Of a stretch of DNA of 64,000 bases, positions 1 through 11,285 are shown in pieces (position 1 is the first letter of the stretch; every line of letters starts with the position of its first letter). The notes beneath the pieces were generated by a model, which was not told the DNA's origin, did no database searches, and worked only from the letters and a program-made list of their open reading frames with translations. The stretch comes from Carposina sasakii (taxonomy: Eukaryota; Arthropoda; Insecta; Lepidoptera; Carposinidae), in the NCBI GenBank assembly GCA_014607495.2, contig CP053154.1:4898001-4962000 (forward strand), in the 5' to 3' direction. Both the position numbers and the translations under genes were made by a program.

Positions 1-101
1 TTGAGAAGGCATAAGTATTCTACAATATTTCATTTGAGAAGGCGATACATATGTTTTTATTTTGTTGCAAATTTTCTTAAATAAGTGATAGCTGCAAATA
101 C

Positions 102-3100
102 CTTGGTAGCTGTAAACATTGCACATGGCCTGCAGCAGTCTCTCCACCAGCCTGGTCCGCTTGGCGTGTCCGAACACCACGAGCTGTGACCACGCCTGAG
201 CGAGCCGGTCACCGCTGCCGTTCAACTCTAGCATTTTTATTATCTACAAATAAATATTTAATGGTATACTATATGTACATATAATTTTGACATAAAAACA
301 TAACATACTATTAAACAAAGTCGTCCCGCTGTCTATCTGTTCCTATGTTAGATCTTTAAAACTACGTAACGGATTTGATGCGTTTTTAAAATAGATAGAG
401 TGATTCAAGAGGGAGGTTTATATGTATAACCGGGACCCGCCCCGGCTTCTCACGATGACGTTAGTTTCGCATTAACCACACAAATATGGATAAACTTAAT
501 AGGTAGTTTTTAAAATATTGATAAATACGAAATCTTAAAAATTAGCATTAGACCCTTTTTACTTTTACCAAAAATGCACTGAAAGCGAAAACAATGCGCC
601 TGTAAGGTAAGATATTTGGACGTTTGTAATACATATAAATTTTCATGCAATATGTACTTATTTAGCTTACCTCTTCCATCACAGAAGGCTCGGGTACGTA
701 GACATTGGGTACCAAGGTGTCCAATACTTGAGTGGACTTTTCAAATGATGCAAATCTGATGGAAATAGCATACGTCGCAATAAAGTTACAAATAAATATT
801 AGCATCTGTCGACGTTGGTAGCTTTTATTGACCGATTAGGTAGAATAGATCAACGGCGATCGTACGATTGGTCTAGTAGACTATCGATTGACTTCCAGTA
901 ATCCATTCTATCATGGATCTACGATCGATCGATTGCTCAAATCATACATGAATTTAGGTTATTGTTCCGAGGTAAATTACCTGCATGTAACGGTGACGTA
1001 ATGCCTGTAGTAAATGCTCTCCTTATACGCGTCTCCTACTAGCTTGTAGTTGTCGTCTTTCATCAGCAGAGCGTGTAACCTATCCGCCATTGATATATCC
1101 TGTAGATAGAAGGCAGTGTGAGGTTCCGGAGTCACCATAACGTGCATAGTTTCCATTGTGGAAGCGAGACGCGGCTATGAGCAGTGTAGAGCGACTCTCT
1201 TTACTACGATGTAAAACATATAGATTGTAGTTGATTCACCCTGGGCTATAGAGGTCAGTTTACCTAGTGGATACATTTAACAAGCTATAGTACGCGCTTT
1301 GCAATATAGGACTATCCGTTGACGTATGGTATATTACATACAGGAGGGCAATCGCGCAAAATGACAACGTTAACGGAACGTATTAGGTTTTGTTTTGGTT
1401 ACATTTGACAACGTTTCAAACATTTCCAACGTCCCACTTTTAACTGTTTTGTATGGTTTTGACGTTGCAAAAATTTAGCGCGATACGAAATGTGCATAGC
1501 GTAATGTATTTGGTTGTGGTTTAGCTTTGGTTAATACGTTCAACATTTGCGCGATTGCCCTCCAGGCAACCCTGAGCCTGTGTCACTGTCAATCAGTATA
1601 ACAAGATAATTTTGCTTACGCTGGACACAATAGAAGGAAGCGATACTTGCGCTCTAGCTTATGTATACTCTATCTATATATATAATAAAATTGTAACGGA
1701 TCGATGTTTGTGCACGCTAATCTCAGAAACGGCTGAACCGATTTCGATGCAGTTTTCAGGAATATGTTGTGAAAGGTCCCACTTAACATATAGTATAATA
1801 ACATATTTTTATCACGGGAAAATGTTTTTATCCCGGATAATATCGACTTTTATTTTTTTCGCAGACCACGCGGAAGGAGTCGCGGGCGTCCACTAGTGTA
1901 TAAATATAATTATTGTATTCCAATATAAAAATTAAACTGCTTATAAAGTTTTTATATGTTTTTCGTTAAGCTTTACGTATAGGTACCTGTAAATGATCAC
2001 TACAAATTCCCATAGCGGTGATGAAGAAGTTGGTATCAGTGGCCTGTTGAGGTTGTAAGCTGTCTCTCTTCTCTAGATCATTCAGAATGCCTGTCATTAT
2101 ATCTACACGAGGGCCTCCTGGGAACAAAGCAAAAGGTGGTTAAGAAACTTTCATTTCACAAATTATTAAGATTATCATACATAGAAGTATACTAGTGGAC
2201 GCCCGCGACTCTGTCCGCGTGGACTGAAAAAAAAAACAAATTGTCGAAATTATCCCGGATTAAAATATTTTTCCGGGATAAAAAGTGGCCTATGTGTTAC
2301 TCTGATATGTAAGCTATATTATTGTGAAGTTTCATCAAAATCGATCAAGCGGTTTGGCCGTGAAAGCGTAACATACGGACAGACTTTAGCGTTTATAATA
2401 TTAGTATAGATACAGCTGTTGCGTTCCCAAAATGGGGTAACCAAAACTGCAGAATCACGAAGGGGCTCCCACAGCCACGTTTGGCATAGCTGGGTAAGAT
2501 GTTGGTACTTAAATGATCAGTGACAAGTTCCCAACTCATCGCCTAAGATAACGCTCCTGACTGAGTTCCTTAGTCGACTATGACGACATGCACGGAAGGT
2601 CATACAGCCGATGTATTCCAGCCCAAGTAGCATGACCAGCGAAACTCGATATGATAAACCGATTTATCGATATTTAGCCTATCAAAATTACGATAAATAT
2701 AGCCGCCATGTTGAATTTTGTATAGAGACGATACGATATTGTACGATACGTGGTCATGCTAGGGGGGCAGTACCTAAAGCTCCGCATCATAACAAGCTAG
2801 CCTATAACACATACAGAGTGTTTTTTTGTGGCCACCTTTAACGAAGGGTACGTATTCTATACATGAAATAAAGTAAGTTTATGCCAAAAAAATGCTAGGA
2901 AAAAAAAATTTTTTTTTTGAAAAAAATTTTTAAATTCCTTGATCGTGCGAAATTTATAGTGTCTAGTGTTTATGTTAGTTTTTTTATAGACAGATATTAA
3001 TTATTTTTCGTGAAAAAATCCTGCTACGCGCGTCTATGTGCATTTATGCAGAAAAACGCAGTCTATTTACTCAACTTTGGACCCTAATATTTTGGAAACC

Positions 3101-6100
3101 AGACACTTCCCAGGTATGCTTCCATGGAGAAAAATGATCGTGATGATGAGGAGATTCCGTAGTTTTCGGAAACGTTGACAACCAAAAATCACCCTGTATT
3201 TAAAATAACCTGGAAATATTTCCCATTGTATTCGTTACCGGTCGCTAGATCCCTTTCGGGATAATAGACGTGACTATGATGATGTACGTATGAGTACAAA
3301 AAAAAGTATTAAACTACAATTTTAATAAGTTTTTAGATTTAATTCAAACACTTTACACTTACTATCTTTGCAGAACAAGCACAAAAGGTAGTAATACGCC
3401 GACAATCCTGGCTGTATGCCCAACTGTCGAAACTCGGCGACGATTTGCAACGCTGTGTCTTGTAGGGGCTTACCCGCACCCCATACGGATATCGAACGAA
3501 GGCACGATGTTAGTGTCTCTCGGTTTGGAGATAGACCCTGGAATATTATTTTATAGACTGTTACTAAAGTTTTTATATCACACAGATGCAAGACAAGAAT
3601 TGATATGCATGTATCCTTTTCATAGGTATGTACCGTAAGTAAAGGTCTATCTAGGAACATAGTTACAACATGTAAGAAAAATCAGAAGTTGAAAAAATAA
3701 TAAAATACATAAATAAACACTTCATAGCAACACATTAGCATTAGATTTCTAAGGTCTTGTGTGTGGGTACTAACTAACCAGTATATAAATACATAGATAA
3801 GTGTTTTATAAATGAAATTGTATTATTAGATTTCTAAGGTCTTGTGTGTGGGTACTAAACAACAGTATATAAATACATAGATAAGTATAGAAACATCCAT
3901 GATTCAGTTTGTTTTCTGTGTTATATCTACTTATCGTGGTCGTGCTAGTCCGGGTGGTGTAGTTAGTAGTGCCTTTTTTCAATTGTCGTTCATTCTTTTT
4001 TTTTCTTTTTTTCCTTTTTGACATCAGATGTCATGTTAAGTGCTCTAATATGACCAGCGAAACACGATATGATAAACCTATTTAACGACTAGCTGTCAAA
4101 ATACGATAGATATTAGCCGCCATGTTGAATGTTATCGATACCAATTACTAATCATTTAACTTTACCTTTGACCTACCTATGTAAACTAAAAACGAGTAAA
4201 CTAAAACACTAAATTAAAAATATTAAGTTTGGAGCATATAACTGAAAACATATCGAACCAAAGAATATAAGGTATTTTCGATTTCTCTAACCTATCTATG
4301 CTTATCGCGCACTACAATGTTAATCGATAACAATATCTTGAATTGATGTCAAAATTCGATATTTTTAACATCAAAATACAGTAATGTTCGGCGCTATCGA
4401 TAGTAACCGATGGATATGCTCGCATTTTTATCTATAATACGTATCGTGCCGTGTAACGTTACCGGCATGGTTATGTTCGCTGTATCGATAAAATTCAACA
4501 TGGTGGCTATATTTATCGTATTTTGACAGCTAGGTATCGATAACTTGACTTATCATATCGTGTATCGTTGGCCGTGCTAGCCGGGCATGAAACTATGTAA
4601 GAATTTTATCTTTGAAATTGTCATATGATTTACCTGAGATGCCATCTCCCTTAACAAATTTTGTAATGCCTCAATTCTGAGAGTAGTTCCTTCCTTCAGA
4701 AAGCCAACACAGCTAAGCAAAGAGTTGTACACACTGGTTGAGAGTGTAATACCCTTTTCTATTGCCTCTTTTGCTAACATGTGAGCTCTTTCAGCCTGAA
4801 AGTAGGATATATTTTAATGAGATGACTATATAAGATGTTATATAAGAAAGAAAGAGATAAAGATATTTTCTTTTTGTAAGACCCTATAAATTTTACTTAT
4901 GAACAAATTGCACTGAAGCAATTTTTTAACACTACTAGCAATTATATATATCAAGGTATGGTTTCAATGTATTTAAAATGACTATAATATTACTTACTTG
5001 ATAGTATTTTGCCATGCCTTGGATAATAGTACAGTAAGCTTCTGAAGTTTTAGGCTCCATAGATGTGAAAATCATGTCAGCCAAGCCCCCTAACCTGAGG
5101 ATTAAGGTATTATGCTAAACTTTGTGTTGTTATTAGAAAAATATATAAAAATTGTTTAAGCTAAACTTAGTCAAATTTTGATACAGATATTCCATACAAT
5201 TTGCTGTCAAAAGTCCTGTTTAAACAGTGTTTTAGACATGGTTTTGGACAGTTAATTATCATACCAGGCTAGCAAAAGTAGAAGGGGAGAAAGGCCTTTG
5301 CTCAGAAGTGGGATGTAATGTAATCTTAGTAACATATTAAAATTAAGTTTTCTAGGAATTATCTCCATTTTAAATATCAATTCAATAGATTTTTTAACAG
5401 AAACTGTAAACAATTGTTAAAGATATCTAAATATTAAGATATCTTAAACAATTGTTTACAGTTTCTACAGGGTCGATTCCGGCAGTCACACTTAAACCTA
5501 ATCTTAGTCAGGACTATCTCTCTCCGTCCTTATCATAAATGGCTGAGAGAGAAGGACAGGTAGGACTAATTTTACATTTAGGTTCAAGTGTGACTATCGG
5601 AATCAACTATATTACCTACTTTACTATAGAAGGTCTTTTCTAGTATACAAATATCAGATGTAATTTTACCTCCAAGTTGCAGATTGTCTCTCTCTATTAG
5701 AGGTTGCAAACCATCTCTCTTCAAGGAACTCGGCTGAATCAGGTTCTTTTTCATTATAATAGCACAGCAATTGCAACAGTTGAATTTTTAATTCCTCATT
5801 AACATTTTTCACTCCACCCAAAAGCTGGAATACTTTTACTGCATCTTCTAGTAAGGCATTCTGGATTGTGTATTGTAAATCTTCTTCTGTTACCTGCAAC
5901 ACACAAGTATTCATTAGTTTTCAAGGAACATAAATGGCCAGCTTAGTACTCCCATTTATTATTTGTTGTCAGTAATGGAAGAAAGGAGAGATGAGACCAA
6001 GACATGGACCAGACTGGTGTCTGATAGAGAGGAATGGAAGAAGGATGGAGTAGGCATTTGTCCAAAAACACACAGAAGCAGTTATAATAATAATAATAAT

Positions 6101-7770
6101 AATAATAAAGCTATTTATTCCAATTAGTTCTATGGTTATTACATATTTTCTTTGAAATTCTAGATAAACTAAGTGGACCCCGCTTGGGTATAAGCCTCCT
6201 CCAACTCTTTCCACTTTCCTCTGTCCTTTCCTTTTTTTAGCCAGTTTTGTCCAGCCACATCGACTATCTCATCTGCCCATCGCTTCTTTGTTCCTTTTTC
6301 CTAATGGTCCAGTCCACTTGTAGATTGCAATCTTGAGATATGGCCTGCCCATCTCCACTTCTGTTTAAGACAGTATTCAAGAGCATCTATTAGTTTTGTA
6401 TTTTTTCTTATCTCTTTGCTTTATCTATTTTTCTTAGTTTGAGGATGCTCCTCTCCATCGCTTGTTGTGTTGTTACTATTTTATTCTTTATTTTATTTGT
6501 GTATACCCATGTCTGGCTTGCATATGTTAAGCTGGGCAAAATGCAGGTTTCCATTATTACTTTTTTCGTTTCCATTATGTAGTTACCTTTTAGTATTTCT
6601 TTATGTGCCCAGAATTTTTTCCATGTTGTAATGATTCTTTTCTCTACTTCTTGCTCATTGCTACTCTGTCCAAATGAATGAACAGAACAGAAGCAGTTAC
6701 CATAGTTTAAGTTTAAGGTAAAATGTAATTATGATTTGAAATTATTATTTACAAATTGTATAACTACTATATACAAACAGTTTCTTTACCGATCTTGAGA
6801 CTATATTAATGTATTTGTTGAAAACATACCTTACTTTCATCTGTATAAATAGGTTTAGGAGCAAATGCATCTATTTGTGGATCTGCATTAAAGTATGGAG
6901 TCTTCATTTTACTAGGTGGGTCCCACTCTCTGGTTGTGAACCATTCTGAATGCTGATCTCTTATCCAAGCTGCTGCCTTCCGACCTGCTTCAGCTGATAA
7001 TGCATAGGACCGTTTTCGGAAATTTGATAATGGAATGAGATAAGGATCATCATGGTACCTGGAACACAGATAATATACTTCATTTCCTCTATAGTTGTAT
7101 ACTCATGCAGAGAAAAATCATTGTCCAACCAAACAGTGAACTGCCCCCCTAGCATGACCATGAATCATGGATATCGTATTGTATGATATTTATTGTATTT
7201 TGACAGGCTAAATGTTGATAAATCGGTTTATATATCGTGTTTCGTAGGTCATGCTACTTGGGCTGGTGCAGAAAAACAACTATGTACTTGAGTGTTAGTT
7301 GAGCAAATTTGTACAGTTCTTAATTAGTAGTGACTATATCTATTAAGCCCAAAGTTCTAGGTTAAACATTGATGATTGTTCATGAGTTTTAAAAGTATGT
7401 GCTATTAGATTGTTTATATCATCAAATCGTTTTATGGTGATTACCACAATTATAGAGTTTGGGTGACTTACTTATAATGTGCAGCTGTAGGATCCGGGCC
7501 TACAGTAGCGGCTAATGCCTGCAGAATATCAGTAGGTCCTCTGGGTATTCTAGGAGGAGGCGTAATGCCATCAATAGATGTACTGGACTGTGGCAGTTTC
7601 TGTCCTTCGATTGAAGATAATGATCGACAAATACAAGCTAGTCGCGACCATTGTCTGTAAAGGAATAGAAACAAAAAGGTGAAACACTGAAGTTAGGTTA
7701 AGTGTTTCAACCACTTCTTTAAATCTAAATATTAAATAACTCACCTATGTAAACATACATTAGAATACAT
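102..7770 (-). CDS. PTCD3: PTCD3 homologue, mitochondrial small ribosomal subunit PPR protein (mS39), 3' end outside window
   Basis: Exons in translation order: 7770-7745, 7654-7472, 7058-6830, 5893-5670, 5094-4998, 4795-4634, 3537-3363, 2117-1987, 1099-981, 755-671, 243-102. All junctions are GT-AG and phases agree, giving 524 codons before the window edge. The short first exon (MYSNVCLH) joins an Arg/Ser-rich stretch that suits a mitochondrial presequence. Segments that match the family are PRGPTDILQALAATVG, then HDDPYLIP, LLQLLCYYNEKEPDS, EAYCTIIQGMAKYY, LGIQPGLSAYYYLL, ITAMGICSDHLQ and VLDTLVPNVYVP, in the same order as animal PTCD3. Known role: PTCD3 is the pentatricopeptide-repeat protein of the mitochondrial small ribosomal subunit, sitting near the mRNA path and needed for mitochondrial translation. 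The last visible exon ends in phase 1 at a GT donor, so at least one further exon lies to the left. The introns hold many mobile elements; no exon is interrupted. Confidence 0.93.
1341..1564. mobile_element. Short MITE with about 20-bp terminal inverted repeats
   Basis: The left end reads GGAGGGCAATCGCGCAAAAT and the right end is its near-perfect reverse complement, bounding about 220 bp without coding capacity. CAG flanks both ends and may be a 3-bp target duplication. It lies in the PTCD3 intron between the exons at 981-1099 and 1987-2117. The superfamily is not clear. Confidence 0.6.
1664..1905 (+). mobile_element. Dispersed repeat D (Helitron-like or LINE-derived), copy 1
   Basis: This repeat recurs in the window: ATAATAAAATTGTAACGGAT, then a segment around AATCTCAGAAACGGCTGAAC, a 'TCCCGGATAAT' stretch and an end near CGCGGGCGTCCACTAGT. 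The CTAGT end with a GC-rich motif before it resembles lepidopteran non-autonomous Helitrons, but I cannot exclude a LINE tail. It has no intact coding frame and is intronic to PTCD3. Confidence 0.45.
2190..2412 (-). mobile_element. Dispersed repeat D, copy 2 (inverted)
   Basis: Starts with ACTAGTGGACGCCCGCGACT, the reverse complement of the end of the copy at 1664-1905, and continues with the same 'cccggat' block. It is in opposite orientation to copy 1 and lies in the next PTCD3 intron to the right, so copies 1 and 2 flank the exon at 1987-2117. Confidence 0.45.
2405..2610. repeat. SINE-like repeat, 'gatcagtgacaa' family
   Basis: Contains GTTCCCAAAATGGGGTAACC and then a segment with 'catagctggg', 'atgatcagtgacaagtt', 'catcgcctaagata' and 'agttccttagtcgac'. 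Closely similar stretches occur near 25690-25870, 34405-34570 and 35490-35590, so this is a dispersed non-coding family. Confidence 0.45.
2619..2770. mobile_element. Foldback element B, copy 1
   Basis: Left end CCCAAGTAGCATGACC; right end GGTCATGCTAGGGGGGCAG. Both ends carry the same inverted TAGCATGACC motif. The interior includes 'cgatatgataaac' and 'gccgccatgttgaat', shared with the larger copy at 4045-4586 and with 7141-7265. It is non-coding and lies in a PTCD3 intron. Confidence 0.6.
2814..3196 (+). mobile_element. MITE family A, copy 1
   Basis: Non-autonomous element of about 380 bp bounded by inverted CAG(A/G)GTG and CACCCTG ends. The interior has 'gtggccacctttaacgaagg', a poly(A/T) stretch, 'tttatgcagaaaaacgcagt' and 'atgatcgtgatgatgagga'. 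Six other copies or relics occur in this window. Flanks are TA-rich (ATA/TATA), suggesting a short TA-type target duplication. Short open frames inside are not genes. Confidence 0.7.
3740..3890. repeat. Tandem duplicate of about 85 bp
   Basis: The block around TTTCTAAGGTCTTGTGTGTG followed by 'ggtactaa...cagtatataaatacatagataagt' occurs twice in succession, about 83 bp apart. A degenerate relative ('ctaaggtcttgttgtg') lies near 44180. It looks like a LINE or SINE tail that duplicated locally in a PTCD3 intron. Confidence 0.5.
4045..4586. mobile_element. Foldback element B, copy 2 (long arms)
   Basis: The first about 95 bp (from TGACCAGCGAAACACGATAT) and the last about 110 bp are imperfect inverted repeats sharing 'tagctgtcaaaatacgat', 'gccgccatgttgaat' and 'ttatcgata'. 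The middle is unrelated AT-rich sequence. This is the largest of three B elements, all inside PTCD3 introns. Confidence 0.6.
5399..5466. repeat. Near-perfect inverted repeat (hairpin)
   Basis: The left arm AGAAACTGTAAACAATTGTT continues with 'aaagatatct'; the right arm is its reverse complement with one extra base, leaving an 8-bp loop. The arms are about 30 bp. It directly abuts a second palindromic element that begins at 5471. Confidence 0.7.
5471..5604. mobile_element. Palindromic MITE F, copy 1
   Basis: Ends with GATTCCGGCAGTCACACTTA and the inverted partner 'aagtgtgactatcggaatc', about 130 bp apart. The inner part is also partly palindromic ('gagagagaaggac' against 'gtcaggactatctctctc'). 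The same GTCGATTCCGGCAGT terminus appears at 55953 and, inverted, at 57647. Confidence 0.6.
6115..6680 (-). mobile_element. Decayed LINE 3' end (reverse-transcriptase C-terminal region)
   Basis: Conceptual minus-strand reading with frameshifts and stops gives pieces typical of the C-terminus of insect LINE polyproteins: ILPSLTYASQTW, QQAMERSILKLRK, QKWRWAGHIS, KRWADEIVDVAGQNWLKK and DRGKWKELEEAYTQ. A (TAA)n microsatellite at about 6083-6108, just past its 3' end, would be a typical LINE tail. It is inserted in the same transcriptional orientation as PTCD3, in the intron between the exons at 5670-5893 and 6830-7058, and cannot encode a working enzyme. Confidence 0.7.
7141..7265. mobile_element. 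Foldback element B, copy 3
   Basis: Begins CTGCCCCCCTAGCATGACC, the exact reverse complement of the right end of the copy at 2619-2770, and ends with 'gtcatgctacttgggctgg'. It lies 82 bp upstream (in gene orientation) of the PTCD3 exon at 6830-7058. Confidence 0.6.
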
Positions 7771-7893
7771 CGTAATTCACTATATATAAAGAATGTATGT
7801 TATAACTTTTCCGCCTTAAAATAAATAATAGATTTATGCGGGATAAATGAAAACAAACCAATTTATAACCTAAAAGTTTTTTTTTATTTAGTT

Positions 7894-8290
7894 TATCCCG
7901 AAGGAAAGGCAAAGGGAACTAAGCCCATACAGCCATTGTCTTTAGTAAATGATTTCTGAATTTATGATGGATGATAATGATGATGATGAATGGACACGTC
8001 GGGAAAATCTTCAAGAACAAGTGTAAAGTTAGTTAAAATGAAAAATAATTGTAGAAACAACTTACATGGGCCCACGAAGAGATCGTATTCCGGCTAAAGT
8101 TTTACTCAGCTTACCTGCGTATAAAACCATGCATACGCACTAGATTCACATTACAAGTAATGAAAATATAACTTATCTACCAGAAAACATCACTTTACGG
8201 AGACATGCAAGCCATTTACAAATATTTTTTGATTTTCACAAGAAAGTTACACCTGCACCCTTCCAGCTTTTCCCGCCGAATCCTAAAAGT
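7894..8290 (-). repeat. Dispersed repeat C, copy 1 (left arm of large inverted repeat)
   Basis: About 390 bp that reappears inverted at 8501-8896 and again at 37080-37440. Shared landmarks are ATTCGGCGGGAAAAGCTG, 'taaatggcttgcatg', 'gtaagctga(g/a)taaaactt', 'catgggc(c/t)catgtaagtt' and 'cctttccttcggga'. It starts 124 bp upstream of the PTCD3 start codon and so sits in or next to that promoter. Confidence 0.7.
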
Positions 8291-8500
8291 TTATTTTTAT
8301 TTTTTGATCTGTGATTTTGACAGTGGTTCGGCAAGCGCATTTTCGATCTGTAAGCCTTGTAAACATTTCATAATCATAATGTACAAGTGTAAAGATTTAA
8401 TAAAATAAAAAAATACATATACGAGTATACTGGTTTTGTCCATGTGAACCCTAAGTCTATGATGTGAACCACAGATTTAGATGTGAACTATATAAAGGGT

Positions 8501-8896
8501 GGGATTCGGCGGGAAAAGCTGAAAGGGAGCGGGTGTAATTTTCTTGTGAAAAACAAAATTTGTTTGTAAATGGCTTGCATGTGTCCGTAAAGTGATGTTT
8601 TCTAATAGATGAGTTATATTTTATTTACTTGTGATGTGAATCTAGTGCGTGTGCATGGTTTTACCTATATGCAGGTAAGCTGAATAAAACTTTAGTCGGA
8701 ATACGATATCTTCATGGGCTCATGTAAGTTGTTTCTGCAATTATTTTTCATTTTGACTAATTTTGCATTCGCTTTTGAGGATTTTCCCGACGTTTCCATT
8801 CATCATCATTATCATACATCATCATAAATTCAGAAATCATTTACTAAAGACAATGGCTGTATGGGCTTAGTTCCCCTTGCCTTTCCTTCGGGATAT
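8501..8896 (+). repeat. Dispersed repeat C, copy 2 (right arm)
   Basis: Inverted partner of 7894-8290, separated by about 210 bp of unrelated AT-rich DNA. It has no open reading frame of note. Its right end is the left flank of the duplicated 5.1-kb unit, and pieces of it resurface in the mosaic at 14276-14345. Confidence 0.7.
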
Positions 8897-10033
8897 ATTA
8901 AACAAAAAAAAAATTATATATACAGGGTGCGAGTGACGGCGAATTAAATATTGAAATGCTGAACCAGAACCATTACTTTAAGTTCGAAGTCAGTGCTTTT
9001 TATTTGCAATATTCATTTTCATTTGAATTTCATCCGCAATGTTTGCGCTCGTGTTACCTGCTTTAAGGGCGGTTATATATCCTTTGTTCTTACTGGTCCC
9101 ACCAATTAGTTCTACCGTGGGACTAGAGAGACTTTCTTCCCCACTAGTCCTACTTACCATGTTTCTTTATAGAATAGAATAGAATAGATTTTTATTTGAA
9201 AATTACACATACACGGACAGAAGTAACATAGAAAAGGACAATAAAAATAGGGTAGAAATACAGATTTAATTTATGTCGTACGGTCATCTTAAAAACATTA
9301 TTATAATAACAAAGTTTTTCAACTGCATATTGCACTAGCTTCATTATTAGGTAAATCTATGTACCTATAATCTATAGGTAACGTTACCCGTACGATAAGA
9401 GCTGCAAAGTAATTAATATTGAGGGTTTCTTGATGAGACAAGATAATGCTCCAGGCAGGGTGCTAATGTTAAGGACGTGTATTCTCGTGAACGTTTGATA
9501 AGTTAAGAGTACATCACTAAGTAGTCTGTGGTTAAGAGCCGACGGCGCTGACTGACGGCACGGCATGTTATGGCATGCTGCTGAAAGCCCAACTCCTCTA
9601 TTATCAACCAGTTTTCCCCCGAACTCACCGCTATACAGGTTTCAACTTTATTTCAATTTGCTCATTGAGCCATAGGGGTCTGGACTCTGGACAGCGGCTG
9701 TTCTTTTTGAGAACACTTAATAAGGTAGCTTCGGAATATTTTATAACGTTTGATCTAGGGGAAGACATACCTACTTAGTTAAAGACCTCATAGAGCTCGT
9801 TATCTGCACCTATGGTCTGCACCCACTCTGTGGGTACATACTAGGTACCTTAACAAAGAAATTATGAGGTTTTTCGTTACCTACATGCACTAAGAAATAG
9901 ATTTTAACCGGGGATCAAGACCTGGGAAATAAAACAGAATAAGTAGGTATATAAGCAAATACTTACAATACTTTATTTTTTAATGATAATTTATCCCTTT
10001 TAACTTAACTCGTCCATTTTAAATAAAAAATAC

Positions 10034-11176
10034 CTAATACTTAGTAACAACTGAATAAATGAAAAGAAAACACAACATCATATCCATTGAATACAAACTA
10101 GTCCCGTGATTTTTGGTCGAAGAGCTTATTTTGACCTCAGTAGCATCTGTAGTAGATGTAGGATCAGCAGCAACTGCAACTTCTTTAGCAAATTCTATAT
10201 TCTCTATATTGCTTATACATTGGAAGTCAGCCTGAACCACGCACAAGCTTTCAACGGGATTGAACACTGTATTTGGGGGGCATTCCAACAACCGTGCTGT
10301 AACAATTTCTTCTAGGCCCTCTACACAAGCAATGTATGACGAGCAATCCGTAGATTCCGGATTTTCGTAGTTCCCTACTTTTGTACAGTTGTAATTTGGG
10401 TAGCATCGGTAAGTCTGGGTCGAGTTGGTACACTGGTTGTCTAAATGGTTGTACACGAAGCCTACTGGACAGCTCAGGGACATGCTGATGCCGGCAGCAA
10501 TGCATGTGGTGTACCCTCGGCATTCATCATCGATGTTGTTCGGGAACTTTCCACGTGATATGCACTTGTTCGTCGCGGTTACGCCGTAGAATAATCCCTG
10601 GAATTAAAACGAGATGTTATCAGCAATAAAAGTGGAGAGTTTAATCACAGACTAACTAGAGATGCTACGCATGTTTTAATGACATGAAACATCTAAGATC
10701 ATAAAATGCTGTAAGAAAATGCTACTTTGTAAAACTTTTGTCTAATCAAATGTTAGGGCTTTTTTCAGCTGCCAGAATGATTACTTATTAAAGTTCGTGC
10801 TCTGTTGTTTACCTATATTACTGTAAGTTGATACACTGTATGTATACAGTGCAATATAAATTTATACCAAACACCGTGTAAAATATCCGAAAATATCCTA
10901 CACATTTTTCTTTACGAACGCTATATGACGGCATATTGTTCCTTGTTCCTATAGGTCGATTGACCATCACATATTTTACTAGGCTAGGTACATAGTTTTC
11001 CGGCCCCCTGAGGAGGTCACCAAGAATCTAAGAAGCTTTCCTTACACTCACACATTCACAGAAAGTCGTCAGTTTGTTTATTTCTTTGTGTTAACACCAT
11101 TGAACCAAATAATTCACAAAACAAAATGTTTACTTACAAATAACAGAGTAACTATCCAAATATCTCTACAATTCAT
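10034..11176 (-). CDS. Two-domain peritrophin-A/CBM14 secreted protein with hydrophobic C-terminus (copy A)
   Basis: Exon 1 is 11176-11138 and exon 2 is 10597-10034 (GT-AG, phase 0), giving 200 residues. The N-terminus MNCRDIWIVTLLFGLFYGVT is a signal peptide formed across the junction. Two CBM14 (ChtBD2) domains follow: six cysteines with spacings 13-5-10-12-8 starting at CISRGKF, then 13-5-14-12-7 starting at CTKVGNY. Members of this family bind chitin in peritrophic matrix, cuticle or tracheal lining. A Ser/Thr-rich spacer leads to a C-terminal hydrophobic stretch (MDMMLCFLFIYSVV), which suggests a membrane or GPI anchor (inference). A poly(A) signal AATAAA on the minus strand lies at 9977-9972. 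The gene is divergent from the three-domain CBM14 gene at 12490. Short frames on the opposite strand are shadows. Confidence 0.85.
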
Positions 11177-11278
11177 ATTGTTGATCTTTCACTTCCTATA
11201 GATGAACTTTTATGTGAATTTCTCCAAAATAAAAAGGTGCATTAGCAAATTACCAAATCGTCCAGTTCTCAGATCTCA

Positions 11279-11285
11279 ACTTATA
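11279..11285 (-). promoter_or_regulatory. Possible TATA box of the minus-strand CBM14 gene
   Basis: TATAAGT on the minus strand, 103 bp upstream of the start codon at 11176. This is compatible with a TSS about 75 bp before the ATG. No reporter or transcript evidence is visible, and AT-rich DNA makes chance matches common. Confidence 0.3.

Noticed and set aside
9384..9778. Short frames on both strands near the left edge of the tandem unit
   Set aside because: They overlap each other, have no domain or signal peptide and no splice context; not supported as genes.
10106..10523. Open frames antisense to or out of phase with the two-domain CBM14 gene
   Set aside because: They overlap the CBM14 exon, lack domains and disappear once the spliced minus-strand model is accepted. 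Same in copy B.
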